A stretch of 64,000 nt of DNA, taken from contig NZ_JAMXSR020000002.1 of assembly GCF_024124765.2 (NCBI RefSeq), positions 85,001-149,000 of the forward strand, in the 5' to 3' direction. This stretch comes from Sphingomonas sp. H160509. GTDB lineage: Bacteria; Pseudomonadota; Alphaproteobacteria; Sphingomonadales; Sphingomonadaceae. Positions within the stretch are counted from its first letter, which is position 1, and the number at the start of each line of letters is the position of its first letter. Positions 1 through 14,885 of the stretch are shown one piece after another. The translations under genes and the position numbers were made by a program. The notes beneath the pieces are model-generated. The model ran no database searches, had not been told where the DNA came from, and saw nothing but the letters and a program-made list of their open reading frames with translations.

Positions 1-60
1 CAGCATCCGCTGTCTTGGCTGTGGGCAAGCTCGGCCAGCGCGCGAAGCGCGCCCTGGGTC

Positions 61-83
61 CCATCAAAGTAGTACTTTGATGG
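61..83 (+). other. Perfect inverted repeat in the 16S-23S spacer
   Basis: Arms CCATCAAAGTA and TACTTTGATGG surround one central base, 50 bases before tRNA-Ile. Bases 1-133 are the spacer after 16S rRNA, which itself is not in the window. A hairpin here could be a processing site for the rRNA precursor. A similar hairpin lies before tRNA-fMet at 3999-4023. Confidence 0.6.
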
Positions 84-133
84 GGGGCCCTATTAGGCGC
101 AGTTCTGCTGCGTCTGACGGGCGCAGCGGGTGT

Positions 134-210
<77 letters not shown>

Positions 211-225
211 CACACAAGTGCGTTT

Positions 226-301
226 GGGGCCTTAGCTCAGCTGGGAGAGCGGTTGCTTTGCAAGCATCAGGTCATCGGTTCGATCCCGATAGGCTCCACC
301 A
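226..301 (+). tRNA. tRNA-Ala (TGC)
   Basis: It lies 15 bases after tRNA-Ile. Acceptor GGGGCCT pairs with AGGCTCC, the anticodon TGC is at 259-261 in loop TTTGCAA, the TPsiC arm is GGTTCGATCCC, and CCA is encoded at 299-301. The Ile-Ala order is the standard 16S-23S spacer arrangement. Confidence 0.97.
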
Positions 302-762
302 TTTCGCAGGATACGAGACGAGGCAGCAAAGCTGCCGTGCACGTATCCAAGAACGGCCAGCGCAGAGAAGCGCGCCCACAAGGCGCAGCTTGGCTGCGAC
401 TGACGGGCTCGCGGGCAACGCACCATCAGCCACAACCTAGAGATGAAGAGAAACGGTTCGCCGTGCGAGAGCACGGTGATTGACGGGCACGCCCGTCGTA
501 TTTGACATTGTGAATGGGTTTTTTAAAATCGATGCCGTGAGGTGCTCGATTTTGGAGACGAGGATTGCTTCGGCGGTTCGTGAGGCACTTCTGTGCAGCG
601 CGGATTGGACGAGCGGTTCGAGGCTCCAGATATCGACATCATCATAACTAATAATCTGGCTGAGATTATAATCATCCGCACCTGACAAAGGCCAACGCGC
701 ACTGCTCTGCCGAGTTGGTGACCTCTTCGGAGGCACCCAGTGATGTCGTTGGTGGTGTGGAC
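302..762 (+). other. Spacer between tRNA-Ala and 23S rRNA
   Basis: This 461-base internal transcribed spacer holds no gene that I can support. Short open frames on both strands are by-products of the tRNA and spacer sequence. TTGACATTGTGAATGGG near 502 is of the kind found in antitermination and processing regions of rRNA spacers. Confidence 0.7.
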
Positions 763-3567
<2,805 letters not shown>

Positions 3568-3712
3568 TCTCACACCATCAATGACAACACTGGGCAACCA
3601 GCTAGCCATTCGATAGTGCGGATGATTAAGACGACGCCAGATTGCCAATCCCCTCGCCGTCGAGGGATTGGTCGAATACCACTACAAACCTTGCACGGTA
3701 TCGATTTTAAAA

Positions 3713-3747
3713 CCCTCAAGCTTCGCAGCAATGCGAAACTTTGAGGG
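3713..3747 (+). other. Stem-loop between 23S and 5S rRNA
   Basis: CCCTCAA and TTGAGGG form the outer stem and TTCGCA with TGCGAA the inner stem. It sits in the 220-base 23S-5S spacer, where such structures usually guide cleavage of the precursor. Confidence 0.55.
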
Positions 3748-3787
3748 ACCCAGATATGAACGCAAACGCATGTCGCACCGGCTCCAT

Positions 3788-3905
3788 TGCCTGGTGGCTA
3801 TAGCGTCGGTGTCCCACCCGATCCCATTCCGAACTCGGCCGTGAAACCCGACTGCGCCAATGGTACTATCGCTCAAGCGATGGAAGAGTAGGTCGTCGCC
3901 AGGCA
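3788..3905 (+). rRNA. rrf: 5S ribosomal RNA
   Basis: The ends TGCCTGG and CCAGGCA pair as the 5S terminal stem. Inside are the conserved CCCGATCCCATTCCGAACTC and GAAAC segments. Length is about 118 bases, normal for the family. It follows 23S rRNA in the same operon. Confidence 0.96.
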
Positions 3906-3998
3906 TTGAAGCCCGTGCAACATGCAAACACACACCATATCCAAAACCCATTCACAATTTCTCATACACTCAGTTCCGCACAACGCGGACACTCGGGC

Positions 3999-4023
3999 CC
4001 CATCGAAGTACCACTTCGATGGG
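3999..4023 (+). other. Hairpin upstream of tRNA-fMet
   Basis: CCCATCGAAGT and ACTTCGATGGG form a perfect 11-bp stem with a 3-base loop, ending 7 bases before the tRNA. It resembles the inverted repeat at 61-83 in both sequence and placement, which suggests a shared role in operon processing. Confidence 0.6.
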
Positions 4024-4030
4024 ATCTCGG

Positions 4031-5732
<1,702 letters not shown>

Positions 5733-5970
5733 GGCGGAGGAGCACCTTGTGTCAGGAGTACATTAAGGAGCGGGTGTGTCGGGATCATTGGTTGCCTGCG
5801 AGGCGGATGCGCAGCGTGCATAATGTTCGGCTGCCGCCTGCCTCGCCATCAGTCGGACGAGCTTTGTCATGCCGATGGCGAAGGCTGGATTGGCAGCGTG
5901 CGATGGGTTGGCGGGAGCAGGAGTGGCAGCGGGTCTCATCCATGATGGGATGAAGGCTCGGACGATGAGC

Positions 5971-5986
5971 GGACAGGGTACCTAAA
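5971..5986 (+). repeat. 16-bp direct repeat, copy 1
   Basis: GGACAGGGTACCTAAA occurs here, 14 bases beyond the stop of the gene ending at 6000, and again at 9994-10009 before the relaxase. The rest of 5733-5999 holds nothing that I can support as a gene. The motif could be a binding, nick or recombination site of the mobile element. Confidence 0.6.
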
Positions 5987-5999
5987 ACTGCTGCGGCGA

Positions 6000-7320
6000 T
6001 CATCGCCGCAGCCACTCCGCGGGCGAGATCTGAAGCAGGGCCGCACCGTGCGGCGGCTTCGAGTCTGCCAAGAGCTTAATGACCCGCTGATGCAGTTTTC
6101 TGCCCGCCTTGTTGTCGGGGTCGGTACTCGTATCGCCGATATGCCGGTCGCAAAGGCTGATCGCCTTCAGCGCGGTGGCAGTCCGGCGCACGCGGTTGGC
6201 GGTGCCAGGCAAGGCAGGCGGTGTCGGCGCCGCCATCGACACCTGCTGTCCTTCGTCGATGGCGTGGAGTGCCGCATCCAGTCGGCCGGGCAGGGCGATA
6301 AGGTTCATGGCCAGGACGGTAACGGCCTCGGGAACCGACAGTCCGAGCTGTGCCTGCGCGAAGCTCTCCTTACCCATCCCATCGGTGCGAAGCATCTTCG
6401 GGGTGATGGCGGTCAGCGGCGCGATCTCGGTCTGGATGCTTGCAGCTATGCGCGGATTCGCTGTGGCGTCGAACGCGGCGGGACCGATGCGTTGGTAGAT
6501 GCGGCGTGCCATCGAAAGGAGCCGATGATCATAGGCGAGCCGGCCGCTGGCGATCGCGCGATCCAGCGTTTTTCTACCCGAGCCGCCCCCTGCCATGCCG
6601 AGAAACTGGTCTAGGCGTCTAGAGGGTTTGACGAGCCGATCAATAAGAAGGGTGCCTTGCCTCGCCCAAGCTGGATCGTCATCGACGAAGCGCGGACCCA
6701 TCGGCTCGGTCGCAAGGCGTCGTAGATACTCGGCGAGGAGTCGGGCGCGGACGACACCGAGGAGCAGTGCGTGGTCGCGTACGACTGCGCGGAGAAGCGT
6801 TCGCTGGTCGGGTGAGTCAGGTGCCAGCAGGTAGAGGCCGGCAAGATCGCCTCGAAGGAGAAGCCGCCAGCCGATGGCAGACGAGGCGCGAAGTGCCTGC
6901 AGGTTTACCGTGTGCCGCACGATGTCGAACACGAGATCCTTCTGTAGTTGGTCGACGTCGGCGATCGTCGTTCCGCCCGTCAGCATGCGCGTTACCCATA
7001 CGCCGATGCTGCCGGGCAGGCGATAGTGGCGGGGAAATACCAGCGGCTTGAGAAGCAGCTCGCCGGAAAGATGGCGAAGGTCTCGCTGCCGGCCCTCGAC
7101 AGCAACCTTCAGTGTGTATTTCCTCCAGGTGACGTCGGCGCGAAGGGCGGAAGGCGCCACCGGCTCTTGTCGCTGGTCGTTCAGGACCGAGGAGATATAG
7201 GCAGCGGCCAGATCCTCGATACGGCTCAAAGGAGTGCCGCTGGAGAAGAGGGGCGTGGTTTACGAGGCTCGCGGGGCGATGACGACCGACGAACGGCACC
7301 GTGTTCAAGTATGTGTTCAT
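6000..7320 (-). CDS. Hypothetical island protein, probable frameshift near the start
   Basis: I do not recognise the family. The clear frame (7229 to 6000, 409 residues) starts at a TTG. An ATG-initiated frame from 7320 (start MNTYLNTVPFVGRH) joins it if one T is removed from TTT near 7233, giving about 440 residues. The product is Arg- and Leu-rich, mostly helical by eye, with no signal peptide or membrane segment. It lies between the serine recombinase and the methyltransferase on the same strand, so it may be an accessory gene of the element. The antisense frames in this region are artefacts of high GC. Confidence 0.6.
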
Positions 7321-7978
7321 AGAGAATACTCAGGTCAGTGCATACGGTCCCTGGAACCGTATCGATCAACCCCGAAGGGCGTTTGCTGACCCGCACTCGC
7401 AGCGGCGGGAGACGGAAAGGCGGGGTTGATAGCGCGCCCCGGCGACCTGCATGCAGCCGCTCCAGGTGGCGACCATGAACCTAGTGCTTCGTTCGCGCAT
7501 CTCAAAACGAAGCGCTGGCTCATTAATACGTGAGACGCCTCATGTCTACAGGCGATAAATCTTAGTTGCGCCAAAAGCACTTGGCGGACTGCATCCAAAC
7601 GCAAGACGGGTAAAAAAAAAGTGCCACCGCAGGGTCGAACGTGATCGCATGTTATGGTGAAGCGCGAAATTCTTTTTCGAAGGGTACGACCGGTGACAGC
7701 GTAATCGCTTAAGCGTAGGCAAGGCATTGGGTGTCAAAAGATAGAACAATCGCTCTCTATCCCAAGCCGGTTATTCTGTTCTGGCGAGCCACTTTACGTC
7801 ATCGATGTATGGTCGAAATAAGAATACGCTGTTCCGACACACGACCGAATGAATAGGTTGATTTCCCGACTGTCGCGATCTGGCGGCCACTGAAGTCTTT
7901 CCCGCTGGAATGCCGGTTGTATTCAGTGCTCGAGAGGAGGCTTAGCTTCAGCTGCTAAAGTTGTTTGGTAATGGCATG
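7321..7978. other. Non-coding stretch in the island
   Basis: These 658 bases contain no convincing gene. ATACGGT/ACCGTAT at 7342-7362 is an imperfect hairpin just upstream of the gene ending at 6000, and an A9 tract lies near 7612. The sequence is less GC-rich than its surroundings. Confidence 0.5.
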
Positions 7979-8800
7979 CTAGCTAACGTTAAGTTTCGGA
8001 TTTTTCTTTCGCCAGTCACGATACAGTGCGACGATCTCGGACTTCGCGAGGCTGGGATTACCTGCAACGTCGCCAGTGACTCTAGCGAAGTCAAGTTGTT
8101 CCATCACGTGCTTGACGTTCCCCTGTATGAAATAATGCGCAGACGGGCTCTTGGAAAAGTCCTGATGCACTCGACCGGCCTGTCCACCTACGCGCTGAAT
8201 TGCGAAATCGGCACATTCCTTCGTCGTGAATTTGAAGTCGGGGTGTCGCGTCTGGACTGGGCGCAATTTGCGGAGTTCCGGCTTGCGACGCCAGATCTGG
8301 AATACCGCTGGCACATCGTACGGCTTGGACCGGAACAGGAATGCGTCGGCAGGCACATCCCATTCGCGCACCAGATGGAAGGAACGATCAAGCCGGTTCA
8401 CGATCGATGCCTTCCGGAACGTCCTTGGTAGAATGAACGCAATTACGCTGGACTGGCGAGCAGCATGGTTGAAGAATCGGACTGCTGTGCTGGAGTTCTT
8501 GCCAAAAGGCGGATTGCCGATGATTGCAATTGGTCGGTCAGTTTTGATTATAACGTCGAGAAAGTTGGCGTTAATGATGCCAGGGTATTTAGGTTCGATA
8601 TCAAAGGCGATACTGCCGCTGGGCAATATCTTGTAAAACGATCCCGTCCCGGCGCTAGGCTCGACCATTCTGTATTCGGAAGGATCGAAATATTCTTTGA
8701 AACAGTCGTAGAAAAAGGCGGCGACATCTGGTAGCGTATAGTACTGATCGTACTTCCTGTCTGACGCGCTATTGTCGTTGCTTGCCGCTCGTTTCGTCAT
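7979..8800 (-). CDS. Adenine-specific DNA methyltransferase
   Basis: It is predicted to transfer a methyl group from S-adenosylmethionine to the N6 of adenine in DNA. Motif I is EPSAGTGSF, the catalytic motif IV is NPPFG, and DQYYTLP upstream resembles motif X. The product is about 273 residues from ATG at 8800; a TTG at 8827 is possible. No restriction endonuclease is recognisable next to it, so it looks like an orphan enzyme. Such enzymes on mobile elements often protect incoming DNA or mark the element, which is inference here. The lower GC than its neighbours fits acquisition by transfer. Confidence 0.85.
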   Translation of the reverse strand: MTKRAASNDNSASDRKYDQYYTLPDVAAFFYDCFKEYFDPSEYRMVEPSAGTGSFYKILPSGSIAFDIEPKYPGIINANFLDVIIKTDRPIAIIGNPPFGKNSSTAVRFFNHAARQSSVIAFILPRTFRKASIVNRLDRSFHLVREWDVPADAFLFRSKPYDVPAVFQIWRRKPELRKLRPVQTRHPDFKFTTKECADFAIQRVGGQAGRVHQDFSKSPSAHYFIQGNVKHVMEQLDFARVTGDVAGNPSLAKSEIVALYRDWRKKNPKLNVS

Positions 8801-8844
8801 GGCTGACGGCTTTGGTTCGAACGTCAACTTCCGGGGAGGATGAG

Positions 8845-8863
8845 GCGGCCTTCCGAAGGCCGC
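8845..8863 (-). terminator. GC-rich hairpin, possible terminator
   Basis: GCGGCCTTC and GAAGGCCGC form a perfect 9-bp stem around one base, downstream of the gene ending at 9024 and upstream of the methyltransferase. There is no clear U tract, so a terminator role is only suggested by placement. Confidence 0.4.
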
Positions 8864-9023
8864 TTACCGGATGTGTCGAAACCCTGGAGGCTGTGGTCTT
8901 AACGTCGTTGATCTTGCCCATCGTCTTTGCTCCTCATTCATGTCCGTATGTTCGACGAAAAAATCCCGGCTGCTCGACAATTTGAGCCGAGCAGCCACTC
9001 GCATTTGCTTCCCACGAATGAAC

Positions 9024-9926
9024 TCACGCGGGCTCGTCGTTGTCATTGGAAGCGTCAGACCGCAGGCTCGCGAAGGCATCGAAAACATCGATGACGTCTG
9101 CCCGCGGTGCGGCCGGGTGGACGTCGCGCTGTTGCGCCTCGGAGGTGCGGCGTACCGCCTGTCGCTTCCTGACGGTGGGCAACCTCTGACCAGCTTCACG
9201 CGCTGCCGCGTTCTCGGCCTCCCTCTCGTCATGAAAGGCCCGAATCACCTTCAGCATGGCGCGATGAAGCTTCAGTTCGAGCGCCTGCTCGCCTGCGTAG
9301 CGGTCGAGCCGGTCGAGCATCTCGCGACTGTCTTGTTCGCGGGTTTGGCGACGCTCGTTCAGGAGGATACGCCCCTGATCGTCGAGTGCGTTTTCGAACG
9401 CCAGATCCTGCTGCAGATAGGGTGAGACCGCGCGCGCGAGGGCATAGAGAGGACCCAGCGCGATACCGGATGCCTGACGGCCAATCTCGACCATGATTCG
9501 GTAGACGACCACAGCGCGGAGCTGGTCTGCACTACGTTGACGGTCTGCTTGGGCAACTACCTGTTCCTGCTTCGCCTGCACCAGCTGCGCTTCCAGACGG
9601 GCGACTTTATCCATTGCCGACTGATGCTTGGTCGTCGCTGCTTGCACTGCGCCACGTGCGGATGGCCGGGCGCTGTTCTCCGGGTTCTGCAGACTGGCCG
9701 GGACTGGCGGCTGGTCGCCCTGTATCCAGGCAATCCATTGGCCGGCATCGATCGTTGCAGGCAGGATGCCGAACAGCAATTCGGTGACGAGATCACGTCG
9801 CGCAGGCATATCGATCAGAGCGGCGATCCGGTCCATACTCCACGGTTGCCGATTGGCCGTGATGCCTAGTTCGACGGCGAGAGCAGCGAGCACATCCGTG
9901 ATGGCGGGATCGGTTTTATCGGTCAT
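9024..9926 (-). CDS. Hypothetical coiled-coil protein of the mobile island
   Basis: About 300 residues, no family recognised. The start at ATG 9926 is chosen because CAGGAG lies 9 bases upstream; an earlier in-frame ATG at 9950 lacks this. Residues about 105-140 (KVARLEAQLVQAKQEQ) form a coiled coil, followed by a helical region and a basic, disordered tail with DNDEPA at the end. It is divergent from the relaxase with a 440-base shared upstream region, so it could be a regulator or a relaxosome accessory factor. That is inference from position only. Confidence 0.7.
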   Translation of the reverse strand: MTDKTDPAITDVLAALAVELGITANRQPWSMDRIAALIDMPARRDLVTELLFGILPATIDAGQWIAWIQGDQPPVPASLQNPENSARPSARGAVQAATTKHQSAMDKVARLEAQLVQAKQEQVVAQADRQRSADQLRAVVVYRIMVEIGRQASGIALGPLYALARAVSPYLQQDLAFENALDDQGRILLNERRQTREQDSREMLDRLDRYAGEQALELKLHRAMLKVIRAFHDEREAENAAAREAGQRLPTVRKRQAVRRTSEAQQRDVHPAAPRADVIDVFDAFASLRSDASNDNDEPA

Positions 9927-9993
9927 TGTCTTTGGCTCCTGATGATGCAACAGTGCGTCATTGGCCGTGTCTTAAGGCGGCTGACCGAACCCC

Positions 9994-10009
9994 GGACAGG
10001 GTACCTAAA
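9994..10009 (+). repeat. 16-bp direct repeat, copy 2
   Basis: Identical to GGACAGGGTACCTAAA at 5971-5986. Here it lies between the divergent coiled-coil gene and the relaxase, the usual place for an oriT or operator. Confidence 0.6.
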
Positions 10010-10138
10010 TCTTCATTTCACACAGGCGCGGATGTGCGCGCCTTCACCCATGACGTGCTCACCCGCACATGTGTGTTCGCGTGCACGTGTACGCGAGGGG
10101 GAGAAAACAGTGAGAAGTTCAGGTTTTTGTGCAAAGCT

Positions 10139-10166
10139 GCAAACAACGGCTCAAGCCGTTATTTGC
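10139..10166. promoter_or_regulatory. Candidate oriT or operator hairpin before the relaxase
   Basis: GCAAACAACGGCT and AGCCGTTATTTGC pair over 13 positions with a single mismatch and a 2-base loop. It lies in the region between the divergent genes (9927-10367), 200 bases before the relaxase start. Alternating purine-pyrimidine repeats (GTGCACGTGTACGCG near 10080) flank it. Relaxase genes commonly sit beside their oriT, which has such inverted repeats. No nick site can be named. Confidence 0.45.
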
Positions 10167-10367
10167 GCGCGCTGCGCTATAATCGGATTTCCGCGTGCGG
10201 AAGTCGGGGGGCAGGGTCGGCCTGCACGCCGAGCGCGCAGGGGTCCTCTGGCTGTGCCTCCGGAAGGCGGGGCAGGGGCAGCATATCTTGGGCGATTGTT
10301 AGTTACCCATTACTGCGTATCGCCATTCGGGCATGCTGGTTGTCGCACCATCATCCTGGACACCGAG

Positions 10368-13300
10368 ATGCCCGTTCCCGCCGACATAACTCATATGACC
10401 GAAGCGCTGCGTCGACGTATCGATTGGCAGGAGCGGGAAGCGCTTGTCGGGACAGTCAGACCCGGACGGGAGCGTGGAATCCAAGCCGTGACGAGCCGGA
10501 AGTCTCGTTGGGTCGGTACCATCAATCTTCAACGACCGGCTGCCGGCGAACGGCCGACCGTGGCGAACGGCGCAACCAGTTTTCACACGCGCCTTTCGAC
10601 GATCTCCAGAAGCGACGGCGTGACCGCAGCAGGCCGTAGTTCAGTCAATGCTGCCGTAGGGCAAGAACGGTATCTTACCGACAACTGGGCCCGTGAATTG
10701 TCGAGGGCAGCAGGTTCCGAGCGCTATGTCGTCGATGGTGATCAAGCCGATGATTCAGTCAACGACCCGGACTCTCGCGTCGTCTTCATTCACTCGAACA
10801 TCTCGGACGTTGGTGTAGAACGCGTCGCGTTCTGGGAAGAAGCTTGGAGGGTCGAACGCAAGGCCGGTGCGCCGCGCCTGCGATTGAACCTGACCACGAT
10901 GAGCGAAAGCGATTGGGAGATGCTGAGCGCCGACCCGAACGCCCCAGCAGCTCTGATCGACATTGTTGCGGCGCTCAGGAGAGGGGAGCAAATTGATCAA
11001 GGTCGCTGCTACGTCCGCGATGGCAGCCGGTTGCTGGAACTCGAGCTTCGACAAGAAGATCTCGACTGGGCAGGACAGCTTGGCACAACCTACGGCGCGG
11101 ACCTGAAGACACGAGGGCTGCACTTCGTTCGACCACGTTTTGGGCAAGTGCAAAAACAGTTCGTAGCATCACTGCCAGCCGAGCTTGATGCCGCCGCGCA
11201 TAGGGACATCGTCACACAGTTTGGTGCAGAGCTTGACACCCTTGGCCTTCCCTTCACAGCAGCACTTCACAGACCCAATGGCTACAACCACCGCGCCAAT
11301 CATCATCCTCATTTCATATTCTATCCAGCGATTTGCAGGCGCGGCGCGGACGGTCGCTTTGATCTTGCTTCGGGCCGCAAGCTCCGTCCTGGCGAACTGG
11401 CGGGCTGGACGAAGGAACGTCGGCAAAGCACGTTTCATCAAACCAGTGCCAGCGCAGACGTTGTTGCCCTGCGCAAACGTTTTGCCGACATATGTAACTT
11501 CCATCTCACGCGGGCACGTTCCGGACGGTTGTACGATCCGCGCACCTACGAACAGATGGGCATAGCAGCGGCGCCGATGATGTCGCTCGGCAAGGCGGCT
11601 TCGGCGTTGGTGAAGGCGGGCATCGATGTGCCGAAAGATCGCGACAATGCGCAAACATACTGGTCTGCACGCAAGCTCGAGCTGGCCAACCGTTCGCGCG
11701 AGCGCCGTGATCGTCACGTCGAAATTCTTAAGGCCTTTCGAGCGGTCGAGCCGCGTGTTGGCGACGTGCCGATGGCAAAGCTGCGAGACGAGCTCACTGG
11801 CATATTTCAACATATCGAAGAAGGCCGTGATGGACTTGATGAGGTGGCTCTACAGCTTGAAATGGCTTTGTCAGCGGCAGTTCGGCTGGCCGAGAACTGC
11901 GCTCGCCTTATTGCGGATATCGGTGCCGGGCTGGCGAAATCGGCGGATGTTCGAGAGCGGAGCAGGATCGCGGCCAGGCACCAGCTGGCGCTCGCCCACA
12001 TGGACGAAATTGAGCAGGCCATCGCACCGTATCAAGCCACAGCGAAACACCATACCTTGGAAATGGAGCGCCTGGAAGCGCGGGCTCAAAAGCTGTGCGA
12101 CCGGATTGCGTTAGAGCAGGCCTGGGTTGCCGGCTCGGTGTTGGCCGCGCGGCATATCACTCGCCTGTCACCGCACCGGCACTTCGACAAACTCATCCGA
12201 TATATCCACCGGCATCCACAACAGGCTGATGACGCTACGACGTTTGTTCACCTGTGGCGTGAGGACGGGCGCACGCAGTTTAAGGGGCTCAAGTCGCTCG
12301 ACCTTGAGTTGCTCGTAAACCCCGCCTTTGCGTTTCGTGCAGACCGTGCTCTGGAAGCGGCCATCTTGGCGCAGACCGACGGCGTTGAGCGCCTGCTCCG
12401 CTACGTCGCGAAACACGGTGTTGACCAACTTGAAGCCCGGACACGGCCCCCGAAAACAGCCAACGATGCGATAGCAACACTTAACCGGCGTTATGGGGCG
12501 CATCCGCTGTTTCTGCGAGGCCGCTTCGACGCTGACGTTGCCTTCGTCAACAGGAATGCGCCGAACGAGAAAATCCTGATTGGCGAGCCGCATGCGACGC
12601 AAGAACGCGGCGAGATGATGAAACCCGTAACGGATCACTCGACGGTAAAACTGGTGTCGGCACTCTCGCCGCTACGTGCCGGTTCAGACGGAGTCAGCGC
12701 TGCTGTTGTCCCAGTCGCGACCCGGACGTTTCGGCCAAACGACGCCGGGCTGTTCGCAAAACAACCGACATCTGCAGAGACCAAGTCTGTGGAAACTACG
12801 GCCCCGATTACCGCCAGTTGGAATCTTGACGAGGATGTCAGGGCCGCACTGGGCGCAGCAAACTTCTACCCACGTTTGAGCGGCGAAGACGATGGTGGAC
12901 CGGGATCGATTTCTGGGGCGGACGTCCAGGCCCCTGCCATGGAAGCTCCAGATACGAGGGGGGAAGGATATCGCCATAAGCCAACTCCCAGAGGTTGAAT
13001 TAAGCGAGAATGATCAAGTCGAAAACGAGGCGAGGATCCATGATCGTCCCGTCCAAGAATCTGAAAACATCGATTTTACTGCGTCGCCAAAACTGCCGAA
13101 TACCACTGACAAGCCGATGTCGGCTTCTGCCGCTCGCATAAAACCGATCTCGGGCGATGCGGTTGAACTAATCGGTCCCGACAACGTTGCGACTAAAGCC
13201 GCGCTCCAGAATGAGCCAGACACACCCGCGCGCATTAACGGTCCCCCGTCGGACAATCCACTGACCCGTTCGTCAGATGAAGCTTCTCCGAATAGTTCGG

Positions 13301-14052
13301 CTAAGCAAGCGAGCGCCGTTGATCACACTGAGCCAGCGCCAAAGCTAACAGACGATCGCATCCCACGGCGTCCGAAACGCCGTCCAATTTCGCCGGTCAT
13401 CGCGATGGATCCCGCTTCTGTCGCGGATCAGGAGACGCTGCCCCGCGGGGAGAAGCAGTTGGAGACTGAAGAGACTGGGAGCGAGGACGGGATCTGCTCG
13501 AAAGCAGACGACAGCCATATGCCGAAAACGCCGGCGAAAGGCGAAATTCGCGTAAAGTCATCCACAGAGCGTGCCCGCGATATCGCTAAAACTCGGACGG
13601 TTGATCGAGCGGCCCCTCCGATGCCAGTAAAATTTCAGAACGGTGCATTGCTTGACATCGCAGGTCGTCCTGTAGACGGCCGAGCAACGCCGACGACGTC
13701 GGCGCGTGCGCAAGCGATGCTTCCAAATAGCAAACCTGTCGGGCGCACTCACTCGGCCGTTGAAGAGGCACTCTTTCCTGAACCTTGGCTCTCCAATCAG
13801 TTAGCCGCCCACCGAGAGTCACCGCAGTATCGGGCGTTGCCAAGCCCGCAGCGCGATCTTCTCGATGAAGCGGCCGCAATGCCATTGCATTACCTTGGGG
13901 CAGGTCTTGGTGCGATCGTGCGAAGCGACGATTGCATCAATATCGGCTTCAGTTCTGCAGCGGTCTGGGAAAGCTTTTTGCGCGTTACGGGACATTCCCG
14001 GTGGATGGCAAATGCTCAACGCCGTTGCGCGGCCATCGTCAGCAAACGATAA
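10368..14052 (+). CDS. MobA/MobL-type relaxase with long C-terminal tail, one frameshift
   Basis: It is predicted to nick oriT and pilot one strand during mobilisation. The N-terminal motif FHTRLSTISRSDG (near residue 75) and the histidine motif NHHPHFIFYP after ALHRPNGYNHRA match MobA/MobL relaxase motifs. A coiled-coil region follows (about residues 490-620). The first frame ends at 12998. The reading continues in another frame to 14052 if one G is removed from the G6 tract at 12958-12963, giving about 1,227 residues whose last 350 are polar and probably disordered, with a folded tail ending GHSRWMANAQRR. Start ATG 10368 or 10395 is preferred to the open frame from 9942, which would cross the oriT candidate. 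Confidence 0.75.
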
Positions 14053-14322
14053 ATTTAAGTCCAATCTTCAATGGAACCGAATACTCATCGCAGATCAGGT
14101 CGAGGCAGAAATGCCGAGTTCTGGTATTGGTAGACCTCGCGATCGCGGGCGCTGACACCGTCAATGCCTGATTAGAAATATCAAGTCCAGCCAATGTCTC
14201 TGTCGTGATTGTCCTACTACCCAAAAGATCCCTGATACGAAGTTGAAGCCTGAGGAGCGTCGGGTCGTGATGGGAAGGAGCAAAAAAGCAGTTCGCCTGG
14301 GCCCCCGCGACGCGGAGGACAT

Positions 14323-14559
14323 ATGGACGGTCTCAACAACGTGCGGGCAGCGCACGAGTATTGGGCAGGTTTGCGCGGTATCGTCGCCCGGCTCGATGGA
14401 TTTATCTCGTCACTGGCCGATCGAAGGATCGCACAAACGGCCTGCGGCGGCGAGCAGGTCGAGTGGCGCATGACCATCACGGAGGTCGCATATCTAGCGG
14501 CGCTAGCGGAGATGGACTGTGCATGCGCGCGCCGCCAGATCGCTCAGGTGACATTGTGA
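14323..14559 (+). CDS. Small hypothetical protein
   Basis: 78 residues, no family recognised. It overlaps the next gene by a few bases at TTGTGA, an arrangement typical of translational coupling. The helical sequence RGIVARLDGFISSLADRR and a Cys pair (DCACARRQ) near the end are the only landmarks. Confidence 0.45.
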   Translation: MDGLNNVRAAHEYWAGLRGIVARLDGFISSLADRRIAQTACGGEQVEWRMTITEVAYLAALAEMDCACARRQIAQVTL

Positions 14560-14885
14560 GAGGTGGCCGTCGGCTTGTCCTACCGCCTCACTGGACGACC
14601 GTGCGCGGCTTGTGGCTGCGATCGTCCGGTCTGAACGGAAGTGTGCTGACCGACAGCGAAACGATCTGGACCTTTGAGCAGCGACGCGTGATTGAGGTGG
14701 ATGTCCGTAGCTGGACCATCATCGAAATCATCGAATGTTTGGCGACTTTAAAGACGCCACCCTTCGCTCAGCCTGAACTGCGTCATCTCGCGGCAGCCGA
14801 TTTGGAACCTCTGGTCGCCTGTAAGGCAATTGGTCACATCGAGGCGCTTCGGCTCATGGCGCTCGTTCCTGGTTGGCAACCCTGA
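14523..14885 (+). CDS. Hypothetical protein
   Basis: Up to 120 residues from ATG 14523; a GTG at 14556 that overlaps the stop of the preceding gene is an alternative start. Sequence such as DSETIWTFEQRRVIEVDVRS looks like real protein. The family is unknown. It is read in the same direction as the relaxase and may belong to its operon. Confidence 0.55.
   Translation: MRAPPDRSGDIVRGGRRLVLPPHWTTVRGLWLRSSGLNGSVLTDSETIWTFEQRRVIEVDVRSWTIIEIIECLATLKTPPFAQPELRHLAAADLEPLVACKAIGHIEALRLMALVPGWQP

Noticed and set aside
12892-14052. Separate gene after the relaxase starting at 12892
   Set aside because: Removing one G from the G6 tract makes it the natural continuation of the relaxase, and no ribosome binding site supports a separate start.
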